Shown: piece after piece, positions 18,194-28,879 of the stretch | Layout of the letters: every line of letters begins with the position of its first letter | How positions within the stretch are numbered: the first letter of the stretch is position 1 | Assembly (NCBI RefSeq): GCF_963082655.1 | Contig: NC_081555.1 | Span: forward strand, 94,256,914 to 94,320,913 | Source: Stomoxys calcitrans | Taxonomy: Eukaryota > Arthropoda > Insecta > Diptera > Muscidae | Reading direction: 5' to 3' | DNA: 64,000 nt | The notes under the pieces: model-generated | Told to the model about the DNA's origin: nothing | What the model saw: the letters and a program-made list of their open reading frames with translations, nothing else | Databases searched by the model: none | Position numbers and translations under genes: made by a program

Positions 18194-21100
18194 GTAAAAA
18201 AGCATAAAATGAGTTTGAATGTCCTGTTGATAGTTTGTCATTAAATGTTCTTACAGAATTTCAGTGGATATCCCAATAACAGGTATGTAGGCATTCCTGA
18301 ATTTGAAATTTTTGTTGGAAAACATGCATATATAGAATGGTGAATGCTAGGATTAAAGAAAACTAGGCTTGCATGACAGAAAAATGCAGTCAAAGAATTT
18401 GATAGGGCGCAACACTAAAGAAAAACCTCCTTCAACCTCATAGTTGTAGTCGTAGCAATATCCAGAGGCATTAAGTGTAGCATCAAATCCAGTGCTTCAC
18501 TTGGTACGCAATGCGGCTGTGGCATACAAACTAATCATGCTTTGAAATTGGCGGAGTATTGAACAGTAGTTGGATTTTTCGAAACTCCGTTCAGTCGGGG
18601 GTATTGGTATATTCTGCTGAAAAGCCCACATTTCTTTTAGATTTCCAATGCTGGCAAGAACATCAGAAAAAAATTTTCAGCGATAATCATTCCCTTCTAA
18701 TGCTGGCGACATTTGCTAGGTACTATGCCATGTAAAAACTTCTCCCCAAAAAAAAGTGTCGCATCGCGGCACGCCATTCGGATTCGGCTATAAAAAGGAG
18801 TTCACTTTTCAATGAACTTAAAATATTGAATCAGACAACACTCATTGATATGTGAGAAGTTTGCTCCTGTTCCTAAAAAGAATGTTAATGGGCTAATTTG
18901 CATTTTTGCCTAGAACACTTTGTAGTCCACTTCGCTGCCGGAGAACTTTCTCAAACCCACAATACCTACGTCATCAGCATAAGCCACTATTTCTATACCA
19001 TTTTTTCCTAAGACAACATGTTATATGTCTATATTTCCGGCGTTACTACGGAAGGAGGCTGACTATCTGGCGCCCCCAACTGACCAATATTTTCACAGCG
19101 TGCATGGGACTTGCATATACCCCGAAATACTGGCAGAAGGCAAGGGTGGTATTTATACCTAAACCCGGCAAGGCAAGTTATGCGACACCAAAGGCCTACA
19201 GACCCTTAAGCCTTACGTCCTTTCTACTCAAAACCTTGGAACGTATTGTGGACACCATGATAAAAAGTAGGACATCCAGCGTGCTACTCAAATACAAAAA
19301 GCATGCCTATGTCAAGGGAAAGTCGGTGGAGACTGCCCTGCACGAGGTTGTGCATAAAATAGAAGAATCGTTCGATTACTGGCTTACAAGCCGATTACTG
19401 GCTTAGGTGTATGTCCATATTAAAATCTGATTAATATCTGCACCCTCTTTTCAACGTAACCTAACGGCTATGTTTTAAAGAAGTGATTAAACTATGCCTC
19501 GAGGAACCCTCTAAGGCTGATCAAGCCTTTTGAAGGCACTTGCTGAAAAGTGGTAAATCCGTTTGTATCCAATTAAGCCATGAAGGGCCTTTTCTGAGAA
19601 CTAGCTCTTGCTATAGGTATGCTGTTGTATCTTTCGTCTGCTTGGTACTGTTGAATAGTCATGTTCTGGAACTCTTCGACTAAGGTGGGTTGGAGGCATC
19701 TCTCGTCTGGCTGGACAGTTAAACAGAGGACGTGTTTAACTGTCCAGCCAGTTTATTGTACTCTGAGGCGGCAGCCCTTGCCGGTGGAGGAATCTATCGG
19801 GTCAATCCGGTACGTACAACCAACTGCCATAGGATTGTTGAGGTACTGTTTTCCTTCTGTGTGTCCCTCCTTTCCATAGGTTTATAGTTACAATCGTCAA
19901 AAACTATCGACGATGTAGATATCAAGTAGTCAGAGGCTACTGATGTTCTGGGCATGAAGATTCAATGCGATGTCCGTTGGCCAAAACATGTATTCGAAGT
20001 GTCGAAGGAAGCATTCCAATGATTGGGCTTTCTTAAGCGGTGTAAGAAATATTTCACTCCATCTGATCTTCTTAATATCTTCACTACGAACATCAGGTAG
20101 AAGATGGAATATAACTCGTATATATGGGTCGGAGCTCTAAAATTATCCTTAGAGCAGCTTCACCTTGTCCAGAGGCGGTCTTTGGTATTGATTAGATATG
20201 ATAGGGTATCCAAGTCTATTGTTTCCCTTGAACATCGTCGAAATGTGGCGCTGTTCTATCGATTCTTCCACGGTGTATGTTCTTCGGAAATCAGTCTTCT
20301 GATTCCTGACTTGAGGTTGTTGGTCAGAAATACAAGATTTTTCAGAAGCGTGATCATGATCATGATCAACCATGAACATCACATAGATCGGAGCTTAAGT
20401 TCCAAGCCATATCCGTAAGAATTGTGGTGGTTGTTCATCGACTCGGAGATCATAAATACGACAAATGGCTCTCCTCTTTGTCTGCTCACTCTTGGAATGC
20501 TCAACTAATTGACGGTTGAATACCCGATCGCATGTCTACGGATCAGTCACTGTTACACCGGAAAAATGACTGAGGTTGTGTCAGCGGTTCGAAAGTGACT
20601 CTACAGTAGCCGCCAATTTTGCCAATGCCGACGCCTAAGTTACATTGCTTTAAGTGCTCTATCATAAATTCCGCTTATGGTCGTTGACCACCCTTTTGAT
20701 TTCCAGATTCAATTCGTTTATTCTGGGGTCAGAAGGATCGGAGCAGCGAATCCCATTATGCTAGTCTGGGCCGCACTTGGGATATGCGAGCGGTTGCTGC
20801 GTTAGTGATGTCTCGGTATTTCTGCTCAGTAACGCAAACACCTGGGGGAGATGGGATGGGATAGCTGTGAGCATCAAACAGTCTGGAACATTGGAGTCCA
20901 ATCTGTGTGATGTTCATTGCTGCCATGAGAAGCATAGCTGCAAGCTACCAGGCGTGTCCACAGGTTGTGGATAGTGGAATGGTCTATACGGAGTAGCTGC
21001 AACGGCGGTCGCGGACAATCAGCGGTATCGAGCGGAGAATCTCAGTGAGAGGCCAGGCGGTACCGGTTCTTGCACAAATGCTGAGTGCCTATGATGCACG

Positions 21101-24100
21101 ATATGACAAGATGAGTTTTGGCGCTTTTAAATAACCAATGGCCACCATGTTCCCGCGGTGATCGGCCCTTTGGAGCGGAACAACCTTGCTCACCTATAGA
21201 AGCTTAAGGAGGATCGCCATCTCCACATGAAAATGTGGCTACAACAACAAGCGAAATTAGACTATACTGTACGAAACGGTGTATCAAGAAAGTCCAATCC
21301 CCACGCCTCTACTTCGTATAGAAGCTTTGCTTCCTGGATCAGTGTGACTATAATAATCCTCCGAAGTCCACTATCTCACCAATCTTGCCTCGAAGCCATT
21401 GCCCTGCTGCGTTTATTTCCGCACGAAACAAGTCGGAGGAGTTACATAGTCCGACGACGAAGAAGCCGATGGCGACAGGGACGCTTGCCCCACCCATTGA
21501 CTACATTAGCATAGCACCTTGCAAAGAAATTAGTATGACTGTACTACAGTAATGACGCCAAGACAGATAACGCACGAAAACTCAACCCATTCCATGCAAT
21601 GGTTACAAGTCGCAGACACTGGCTGATGACGGATGCGATTCTTGCAAACCGTACAGAACCAAGGTCTGCGCGAGCAATCCCATGGCAGCCGGTTTTACGT
21701 ACCGGAATTGGACCGATGGAGTGCTTCATCGGCAAGGGCTGCCGCCTCAGTGTACAACAACGACAACTAGGTCCGCGGTTTTCTTCAGACCCAGCAACGT
21801 ACGGAGTTGACATTCCGGGATGTGCCTGTTGTTGCTACAACAACAAAAACAAACACTGAGGGGCCATTTTGTAGTTAGGGAAAATTTTATAGAAATTTTG
21901 TCTTTAGGGAAAATTTCATAGAAATTTTGTCTTTAGGGAAAATTTCATAGAAATTTTGTCTTTAGGGAAAATTTCATAGAAATTTTGTCTTTAGGGAAAA
22001 TTTCATAGAAATTTTGTCTTTAGGGAAAATTTCATAGAAATTTTGTCTTTAGGGAAAATTTCATAGAAATTTTGTCTTTAGGGAAAATTTCATAGAAATT
22101 TTGTCTTTAGGGAAAATTTCATAGAAATTTTGTCTTTAGGGAAAATTTCATAGAAATTTTGTCTTTAGAGAAAATTTCATAGAAATTTTGTCTTTAGGGA
22201 AAAATTCATAGAAATTTTGTCTTTAGGGAAAATTTCATAGAAATTTTGTCTTTAGGGAAAATTTCATAGAAATTTTGTCTTTAGGGAAAATTTCATAGAA
22301 ATTTTGTCTTTAGGGAAAATTTCATAGAAATTTTGTCTTTAGGGAAAATTTCATAGAAATTTTGTCTTTAGGGAAAATTTCATAGAAATTTTGTCTTTAG
22401 GGAAAATTTCATAGAAATTTTGTCTTTAGGGAAAATTTCATAGAAATTTTGTCTTTAGGGAAAATTTCATAGAAATTTTGTCTTTAGGGAAAATTTCATA
22501 GAAATTTTGTCTTAGGGAAAATTTCATAGAAATTTTGTCTTTAGGGAAAATTTCATAGAAATTTTGTCTTTAGGGAAAATTTCATAGAAATTTTGTCTTT
22601 AGGGAAAATTTCATAGAAATTTTGTCTTTAGGGAAAATTTCATAGAAATTTTGTCTTTAGAGAAAATTTCATAGAAATTTTGTCTTTAGGGAAAATTTCA
22701 TAGAAATTTTGTCTTTAGGGAAAATTTCATAGAAATTTTGTCTTTAGGGAAAATTTCATAGAAATTTTGTCTTTAGGGAAAATTTCATAGAAATTTTGTC
22801 TTTAGGGAAAATTTCATAGAAATTTTGTCTTTAGGGAAAATTTCATAGAAATTTTGTCTTTAGGGAAAATTTCATAGAAATTTTGTCTTTAGGGAAAATT
22901 TCATAGAAATTTTGTCTTTAGGGAAAATTTCATAGAAATTTTGTCTTTAGGGAAAATTTCATAGAAATTTTGTCTTTAGGGAAAATTTCATAGAAATTTT
23001 GTCTTTAGGGAAAATTTCATAGAAATTTTGTCTTTAGGGAAAATTTCATAGAAATTTTGTCTTTAGAGAAAATTTCATAGAAATTTTGTCTTTAGAGAAA
23101 ATTTCATAGAAACTTTGTCTTTAGAGAAAATTTCATAGAAACTTTGTCTTTAGAGAAAATTTCATAAAAATTTTGTCGTCAGAGAAAATTTCATAGAAAT
23201 TTTATTGTTAGTGAAATTTAGTTTTTAGACATTTGAAATATCGACATGTTGCAATAAATAATTTAAAATTCTATGCCTATCAGCATTCGTTGCTTTTTGA
23301 TTTCCATTTTCATTTTGGTATGTGGAGTTATCATTTTTTGTTTGTTTTTCATTTCACAGAAATAACGCCCAATTCTTTATGCCAAATGATTTCTGCGCTA
23401 AACTGCGTCTCTATTGCTTGGCCAATAACTTTAATATACCCATAGTTGTGTATGGACCAGCTTTTTACTCTGGCCAATTGCAGTATGCCGGGGTAAGTAT
23501 AGCCCATAATTCACAATGGCATTAACTAACGACTGACTGTTTCGCTTCACTCCCTTTAGATTCTGTTGAAACACAGCTCGTCCGGCATGTACTCGATGTA
23601 CATTTTTGAAATCGCCTTCTCCTACATGTCGGACATTCACTTGGCCATATGTGAAGTTGCGGTTAAAATGATCGAACGGCAAATAGGACATTTGTTTTGC
23701 CATGGTCTCTTTAGGGTAGTCAGCGATACCCAAGCAGAATTGGGTATGGAAAACTAGATTTTTTTTGTCTTCGCTGTAAAGATTCTAATTCCCTTCTTCC
23801 TTGCAGTACAAACTTTCAAAACCCCCGATGAACTTTCTTCATTCAATCTTTCACGTTTCTTTAATCGTCCTTATGTTATGCGAGATCTTGCCATATCTTT
23901 GCAATTGTTGGCTGAACAGAGCTCGGAAAAAATTCTAGCCTTATACAAGAGGTCTTTTTTAACCAATGCTGCATTGGCCACCTTTGAATTGAATGCCGAG
24001 AATGCTTTTGCAAAATTTTATTCGATTTTACCCAAGTTTCGAAATAATAGAAAATTAAATAACAATTTTAATGATATGGAAATAACACTGCTACAAAATC

Positions 24101-24357
24101 CTGCTATTGGCCTGTTACCTCCGACAGATGTTTCCCCTGTGGCCCCTATACTAGCCGGAAATTTGACGGCCATAAAACAAGAGCCGCCTCAACTCTTTAC
24201 ATTGAGATCCCAACAAGGTTTCGGCATCAATTATTTATTGCAGCATGTCGAAATCAACAGTCTTATGCAAAGAGCCTGCTATCACCCAGACCAGCGAGTC
24301 AATTCAAATCCTGTGTGGATTGCAGGACAATCTTATCAAAAATCGATTTACAATTAA
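17516..24357 (+). CDS. Gene B: two-RRM A1CF/RBM46-like RNA-binding protein
   Basis: Exons 17516-18193, 18257-18282, 23360-23492, 23560-23743 and 23807-24357 join in frame to a 523-aa protein. The ATG sits in a good AAACATG context. The family signature ENGRKVYGPPP (21-31) precedes RRM1 (about 42-115, RNP1 RGYAFIRY) and RRM2 (122-218, RNP1 RGFAFIEF). Both RRMs are canonical. No RRM3 is present. A 26-nt microexon stands where gene A has its RRM3 exon. The dsRBD-like region (FCAKLRLYCLANNFNIPIVV ... SDIHLAICEVAVKMIE) and the C-terminal ACYHPDQRVNSNPVWIAG match gene A. It lies head-to-head with gene A, so the pair arose by inverted duplication. Intron 2 is 5.1 kb and full of repeats. Its function is likely mRNA binding in a tut/RBM46-like complex; that is inferred from the family only. 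Confidence 0.85.
18257..18282 (+). CDS. Gene B exon 2, 26-nt microexon
   Basis: It is preceded by TGTTCTTACAG and followed by GTATGT. It reads NFSGYPNN plus two bases (phase 0 in, 2 out). The phases are those of the 233-nt RRM3 exon of gene A, and the lengths differ by 207 nt, exactly 69 codons. Without it, exon 1 joins exon 3 as AAA TAA and translation stops at once. Confidence 0.7.
18640..18905 (+). mobile_element. SINE copy in gene B intron 2
   Basis: The landmarks are GGCGACATTTGCTAGGTACT, CGGATTCGGCTATAAAAAGG, CACTCATTGATATGTGAGAA and GGGCTAATTTGCATTT. It is the same family as the insertion at 12089-12210. It is longer but lacks a clear B-box. Confidence 0.7.
19050..19470 (+). mobile_element. 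LINE reverse transcriptase fragment and 3' tail
   Basis: One frame reads YTPKYWQKARVVFIPKPGKA, then YRPLSLTSFLLKTLERIVDT and AYVKGKSVETALHEVVHKIE. It then jumps to a 3'-end-like sequence (GCCGATTACTGGCT, CAACGTAACCTAACGG) also found at 31805-31905. An internal deletion is evident. Confidence 0.75.
19757..19840 (-). repeat. CAA-family-1 repeat, partial
   Basis: It has TGAGGCGGCAGCCCTTGCC and GGGTCAATCCGGTACGTACA. The CAA tail is missing. Confidence 0.65.
19915..20560 (+). mobile_element. Jockey/CR1-like LINE, 3' part of RT
   Basis: It reads GFLKRCKKYFTPSDLLNIFT, then MEYNSYIWVGALKLSLEQLH, then VQRRSLVLI and SLEHRRNVALFYRFFHGVCS, then IPDLRLLVRNTRFF. This is the region after the catalytic motifs of a jockey/CR1-like reverse transcriptase. 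The minus-strand element at 44443-45042 covers the same region, including CATGTATTC and the IPD-R-TR motif. It is not functional. Confidence 0.75.
20561..20854. other. Intronic spacer
   Basis: About 290 bp with no recognised feature, between a LINE relic and a CAA family-2 repeat. Confidence 0.4.
20855..21250 (+). repeat. CAA-tailed repeat, family 2
   Basis: A nearly complete copy: GGGATAGCTGTGAGCATCA, AGCTGCAAGCTACCAGGC, CAATCAGCGGTATCGAGCGG, AATAACCAATGGCCACCATG, GTGGCTACAACAACAA. Confidence 0.8.
21677..21765 (+). repeat. CAA-tailed repeat, family 1
   Basis: CCCATGGCAGCCGGTTTTAC to CAGTGTACAACAACGA. A second CAA-rich tail at 21828-21857 ends a few bases before the 29-bp array. Confidence 0.7.
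21867..23218. repeat. 29-bp minisatellite array 1 (about 46 units)
   Basis: The unit TTTTGTCTTTAGGGAAAAT plus TTCATAGAAA repeats with a period of 29 bp for about 1350 bp inside gene B intron 2. The core AAATTTC-ATA-GAAATTT is an inverted repeat. Interior units carry TTAGGG. The right-hand units (after about 23060) and a few others carry TTAGAG, and substitutions rise toward the right edge. One unit near 22508 is 28 bp. The array ends about 140 bp before exon 3. Confidence 0.95.
23360..23492 (+). CDS. Gene B exon 3
   Basis: 133 nt between TTTCATTTCACAG and GTAAGTA. It reads FCAKLRLYCLANNFNIPIVV and ends GQLQYAG in phase 0. It aligns with gene A exon 3, which is not split here. Confidence 0.8.
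23560..23743 (+). CDS. Gene B exon 4
   Basis: 184 nt, acceptor CACTCCCTTTAG, donor GTATGG. It reads ILLKHSSSGMYSMYIFEIAF, then SDIHLAICEVAVKMIERQIG. The exit phase 1 matches gene A exon 3. Confidence 0.8.
23807..24357 (+). CDS. Gene B exon 5 (C-terminus)
   Basis: 551 nt, acceptor TTCTTCCTTGCAG, stop TAA at 24355-24357. It covers what gene A spreads over two exons, so one lineage gained or lost an intron after the FND/LND-TQI motif. TAIKQEPPQ resembles a SUMO site (IKQE). Confidence 0.85.
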
Positions 24358-24854
24358 CCATTTTACATTTTAAGCAAAAACCTTTTTTAAAAGTGAAGTT
24401 GACCTTTATGTTTTAATTATTTTTACACTTTATGCCTATAATTATTATTATGTTTGTGTTTTGTTTGTTCCTCATGAATGGTTTAAGGGGGTAGTTTCGG
24501 CATAATTAGCTTATGATGGAAAATTCAATTTATATTTTTTTTAGTTTTTATCAACTGCTGTAAACTCCCCGAAAATGTGTTCGTTTTGTATTGCGCCTCT
24601 ATATCTACATATCTGTTTGTTCATTTACTTGTAGACATTAAGATTAAAACTCACACAGAAGATACAGTTTATGTTAATTTATAACTTAACAGCCTTGATT
24701 GATGATTATTGTCTTACATTAAGTTTAGTAGTTTTACTTCTCACATACGATATTATGCTTAGGTTTTTCCACTATACACTTTTCTATACTACTTGTAACA
24801 AAAGTAAATCCCATACGCGGAGGTAGGCGTATTCATATATTTTCAAAACATCTA

Positions 24855-24860
24855 AATAAA
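24855..24860 (+). terminator. Poly(A) signal for gene B
   Basis: AATAAA about 500 bp past the stop. The AT-rich 3' UTR (24358 to about 24880) has no other feature. The next 29-bp array begins about 70 bp downstream. Confidence 0.6.
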
Positions 24861-24932
24861 GCTTACATTTATTAATTAAAGTAAACAAAAAGCTTGTGGA
24901 TTTTATTAATGACATTATTGTGGTTCTGTCAG

Positions 24933-26942
24933 TTTCATTGAAATTTTGTCTTTAGAGAAAATTTCATTGAAATTTTGTCTTTAGAGAAAATTTCATTGAA
25001 ATTTTGTCTTTAGAGAAAATTTCATTGAAATTTTGTCTTTAGAGAAAATTTCATTGAAATTTTGTCTTTAGAGAAAATTTCATTGAAATTTTGTCTTTAG
25101 AGAAAATTTCATTGAAATTTTGTCTTTAGAGAAAATTTCATTGAAATTTTGTCTTTAGAGAAAATTTCATTGAAATTTTGTCTTTAGAGAAAATTTCATT
25201 GAAATTTTGTCTTTAGAGAAAATTTCATTGAAATTTTGTCTTTAGAGAAAATTTCATTGAAATTTTGTCTTTAGAGAAAATTTCATTGAAATTTTGTCTT
25301 TAGAGAAAATTTCATTGAAATTTTGTCTTTAGAGAAAATTTCATTGAAATTTTGTCTTTAGAGAAAATTTCATTGAAATTTTGTCTTTAGAGAAAATTTC
25401 ATTGAAATTTTGTCTTTAGAGAAAATTTCATTGAAATTTTGTCTTTAGAGAAAATTTCATTGAAATTTTGTCTTTAGAGAAAATTTCATTGAAATTTTGT
25501 CTTTAGAGAAAATTTCATTGAAATTTTGTCTTTAGAGAAAATTTCATTGAAATTTTGTCTTTAGAGAAAATTTCATTGAAATTTTGTCTTTAGAGAAAAT
25601 TTCATTGAAATTTTGTCTTTAGAGAAAATTTCATTGAAATTTTGTCTTTAGAGAAAATTTCATTGAAATTTTGTCTTTAGAGAAAATTTCATTGAAATTT
25701 TGTCTTTAGAGAAAATTTCATTGAAATTTTGTCTTTAGAGAAAATTTCATTGAAATTTTGTCTTTAGAGAAAATTTCATTGAAATTTTGTGTTTAGAGAA
25801 AATTTCATTGAAATTTTGTGTTTAGAGAAAATTTCATTGAAATTTTGTGTTTAGAGAAAATTTCATTGAAATTTTGTCTTTAGAGAAAATTTCATTGAAA
25901 TTTTGTCTTTAGAGAAAATTTCATTGAAATTTTGTCTTTAGAGAAAATTTCATTGAAATTTTGTCTTTAGAGAAAATTTCATTGAAATTTTGTCTTTAGA
26001 GAAAATTTCATAGAAATTTTGTCTTTAGAGAAAATTTCATTGAAATTTTGTCTTTAGAGAAAATTTCATTGAAATTTTGTCTTTAGAGAAAATTTCATTG
26101 AAATTTTGTCTTTAGAGAAAATTTCATTGAAATTTTGTCTTTAGAGAAAATTTCATTGAAATTTTGTCTTTAGAGAAAATTTCATTGAAATTTTGTCTTT
26201 AGAGAAAATTTCATTGAAATTTTGTCTTTAGAGAAAATTTCATTGAAATTTTGTCTTTAGAGAAAATTTCATTGAAATTTTGTCTTTAGAGAAAATTTCA
26301 TTGAAATTTTGTCTTTAGAGAAAATTTCATTGAAATTTTGTCTTTAGAGAAAATTTCATTGAAATTTTGTCTTTAGAGAAAATTTCATTGAAATTTTGTC
26401 TTTAGAGAAAATTTCATTGAAATTTTGTCTTTAGAGAAAATTTCATTGAAATTTTGTCTTTAGAGAAAATTTCATTGAAATTTTGTCTTTAGAGAAAATT
26501 TCATTGAAATTTTGTCTTTAGAGAAAATTTCATTGAAATTTTGTCTTTAGAGAAAATTTCATTGAAATTTTGTCTTTAGAGAAAATTTCATTGAAATTTT
26601 GTCTTTAGAGAAAATTTCATTGAAATTTTGTCTTTAGAGAAAATTTCATTGAAATTTTGTCTTTAGAGAAAATTTCATTGAAATTTTGTCTTTAGAGAAA
26701 ATTTCATTGAAATTTTGTCTTTAGAGAAAATTTCATTGAAATTTTGTCTTTAGAGAAAATTTCATTGAAATTTTGTCTTTAGAGAAAATTTCATTGAAAT
26801 TTTGTCTTTAGAGAAAATTTCATTGAAATTTTGTCTTTAGAGAAAATTTCATTGAAATTTTGTCTTTAGAGAAAATTTCATTGAAATTTTGTCTTTAGAG
26901 AAAATTTCATTGAAATTTTGTCTTTAGAAAAAATTTCATTGA
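24933..26942. repeat. 29-bp minisatellite array 2 (about 69 units)
   Basis: The unit CTTTAGAGAAAATTTCATTG plus AAATTTTGT repeats with a period of 29 bp for about 2 kb. The core AAATTTCATTGAAATTT is palindromic except at one central position. It is very homogeneous. A run of three units with GTGTTTAGAG lies at about 25788-25855, and one unit near 26008 has the CATAG form typical of array 1. The last unit has TTAGAAAAAATTTCATTGA, as in the isolated unit at 2493. Confidence 0.95.
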
Positions 26943-27900
26943 ATGCACAAACAAGCCATCCGAAGTACTTTCTGAGTTCCGTGCTTCCCCGCTGGCGCAC
27001 ACCTTGAGCCCAGTTCAGCTGGGTGACCCACCCATACAGGGCTGGTTGGGTCCAGTTTCGATGCCATCCCCTCCTGTCTGGATTGTGGCAGGGGGATTTT
27101 CAGTCTTCTACAATCCGCCAGACTTTAGCGATGTGGTCGATAGTTCCTCAGGCAAATGTTTAGCAACACAGCTGAGTCGTCTTCTGATTCCTCAACCCCA
27201 CCGCTTCGATGCCATCCCCTCCTGTCTCGATTGTGGCAGGGGGATTTTCAGTCTCCTACAATCCGCCAGACTTTAGCGATGTGGTTGATAGTTCCTCAGG
27301 CAAATGTTTAGCAACACAGCTGAGTCGTCTTCTGATTCCTCAACCCCACCGCTTCTATAGACCTTCAGTTTCAACTTGTTGAATCCGTAGGATACAAACC
27401 CTTCAGACTTGGACAGCTGGAGTTGAGTACGGATACTGCATGTCTCCGGTCACCATCACCATCACCCTCAGCCAATCTACCAATCTTCCAGTCGGTGGTT
27501 GAAAGATTGGGATAACATTACCTTAGTCTTCCAAGTATCGATTCAGGATCTGAGGGAATCTTTGGTATCCAAGCATGCACCATTGGTCGAAAAGGGATAT
27601 CTTCCTTCTGCATCGTCGCAAACTGGAGGAGACCCAGGAAATTCCGCAAGGAAATCGGAGTATACTGATGACATTCCTTTGACTATCCCACTCCAATTAT
27701 TCCTAGGAGCAGACGCTCCAGGCTCAAGGTCTCACTAGCGGACAATATGCTGCGGCCTGATACCACCACTGCAGCTGTTGGGTTTTTGGAGTCCATTCTA
27801 AACCTACTTCCGGGCTCTGGATCTGCCGCTCCACTGGTAACAGACGCAGATCATCAACCGCCTAATGGATACCTCAATCGCAGCTATCCTTGAGTGACTT
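26943..27900. mobile_element. GC-richer degenerate element fragment
   Basis: The composition is clearly higher in GC than the surroundings. No intact frame is long enough to name. The motif GATCTGCCGCTCCACTGG near 27818 recurs in inverse orientation near 32690, next to LINE remnants, so the segment is probably retroposon ORF1 or UTR. Confidence 0.45.
27057..27352. repeat. 148-bp tandem duplication
   Basis: 27057-27204 is repeated at 27205-27352 with very few differences (for example GTCTGG against GTCTCG). It must be recent relative to the decay of the segment around it. Confidence 0.9.
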
Positions 27901-28879
27901 AAATTTTTCTTCCAAAAATAATGACCTATTATGAGTTACAGGAAAATTCTTGCGAAGTGAAATAACAAAAACGTTCGCTCCACTCAACCGTTCAAGCAAG
28001 AATTCTGCTCACAGTTTTCCCGTGTCGGTTCTTTTTGCGATCAGCTAGATTGTACCAATAAATTTAAACATTTTGTAAACTTACCACATCGGCTATGTCC
28101 TCTTAATAAAGTTTCCAATTTGTTTTTTTTGATCAGAAAATGCTTTATTTTTTTTATTTCGAATTAAGATTTTATTATTTTTTTTTTTTTCAAATAAAGT
28201 TGTATGTAATTCCAAAAAGTTACTAATATTTACAATATTAAGAATTTCTAAGTATGATCTCTGATTTAAATATTATTCAAAAAAGTCTTTTTTTATGTTT
28301 GTTTTATATGATAAAAGTTTCTATAGTTAATGATTCGACAATATAATTATAATAATAAAAAAACTATGGACTATATTTAAATAAATAAACACATAAGCAA
28401 TTTGAAAATTAAAGGGATATTGCTATAAGAAAAATATTTTTGTAGAGAAATCCAAATTAAAAGAGCTTAGCCCAAACACAGAGCCAATGTTTGGGATAAG
28501 GCAATGATTTCGTTGACTTAGGGGTTATTTTTAAACTAAGGAGTTTTGTATAAAACTTAAATTAAAACATAAAATCAATGTTATTTCACATAATTTTGGG
28601 CCTATGTACAAATACCGTTTTTTGCTCGTTTTCGTTATGTCACACTTAGATTTCTATTCCCTAGGTTTTTTTTGGTATGAATTTGACTTGGAACGTTGGC
28701 TAAAAAACTTTAAAGTCTATAACTATTTTTTTTAAGAGCAACTTTCTAACTCCTATATTTTATTGTTTCGACCATAGTCGACTCATTTTGATTTAGACAA
28801 TTCCTCATCCAATATTAGCACAGAAGAAGTACACCAAGAAGTTTATTTTATGATTTGTAACAGCAATAGAGCAGTGTTG
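27901..28879. other. AT-rich spacer
   Basis: About 1 kb of A/T runs. No gene, RNA or repeat family was recognised. Confidence 0.5.

Noticed and set aside
21867..23060. TTAGGG telomere-like hexamers in array 1
   Set aside because: They occur once per 29-bp unit, not in tandem, and flies do not use TTAGGG telomeres. The word arose by one G/A change in the unit.
21867..26942. CRISPR-like regular 29-bp repeats
   Set aside because: The units are directly adjacent with no spacers, and the surrounding genes have introns. This is a eukaryotic minisatellite.
27004..27276. 90-codon frame across the 148-bp duplication
   Set aside because: It depends on the duplication, has no recognised domain, and is GC-rich element debris.
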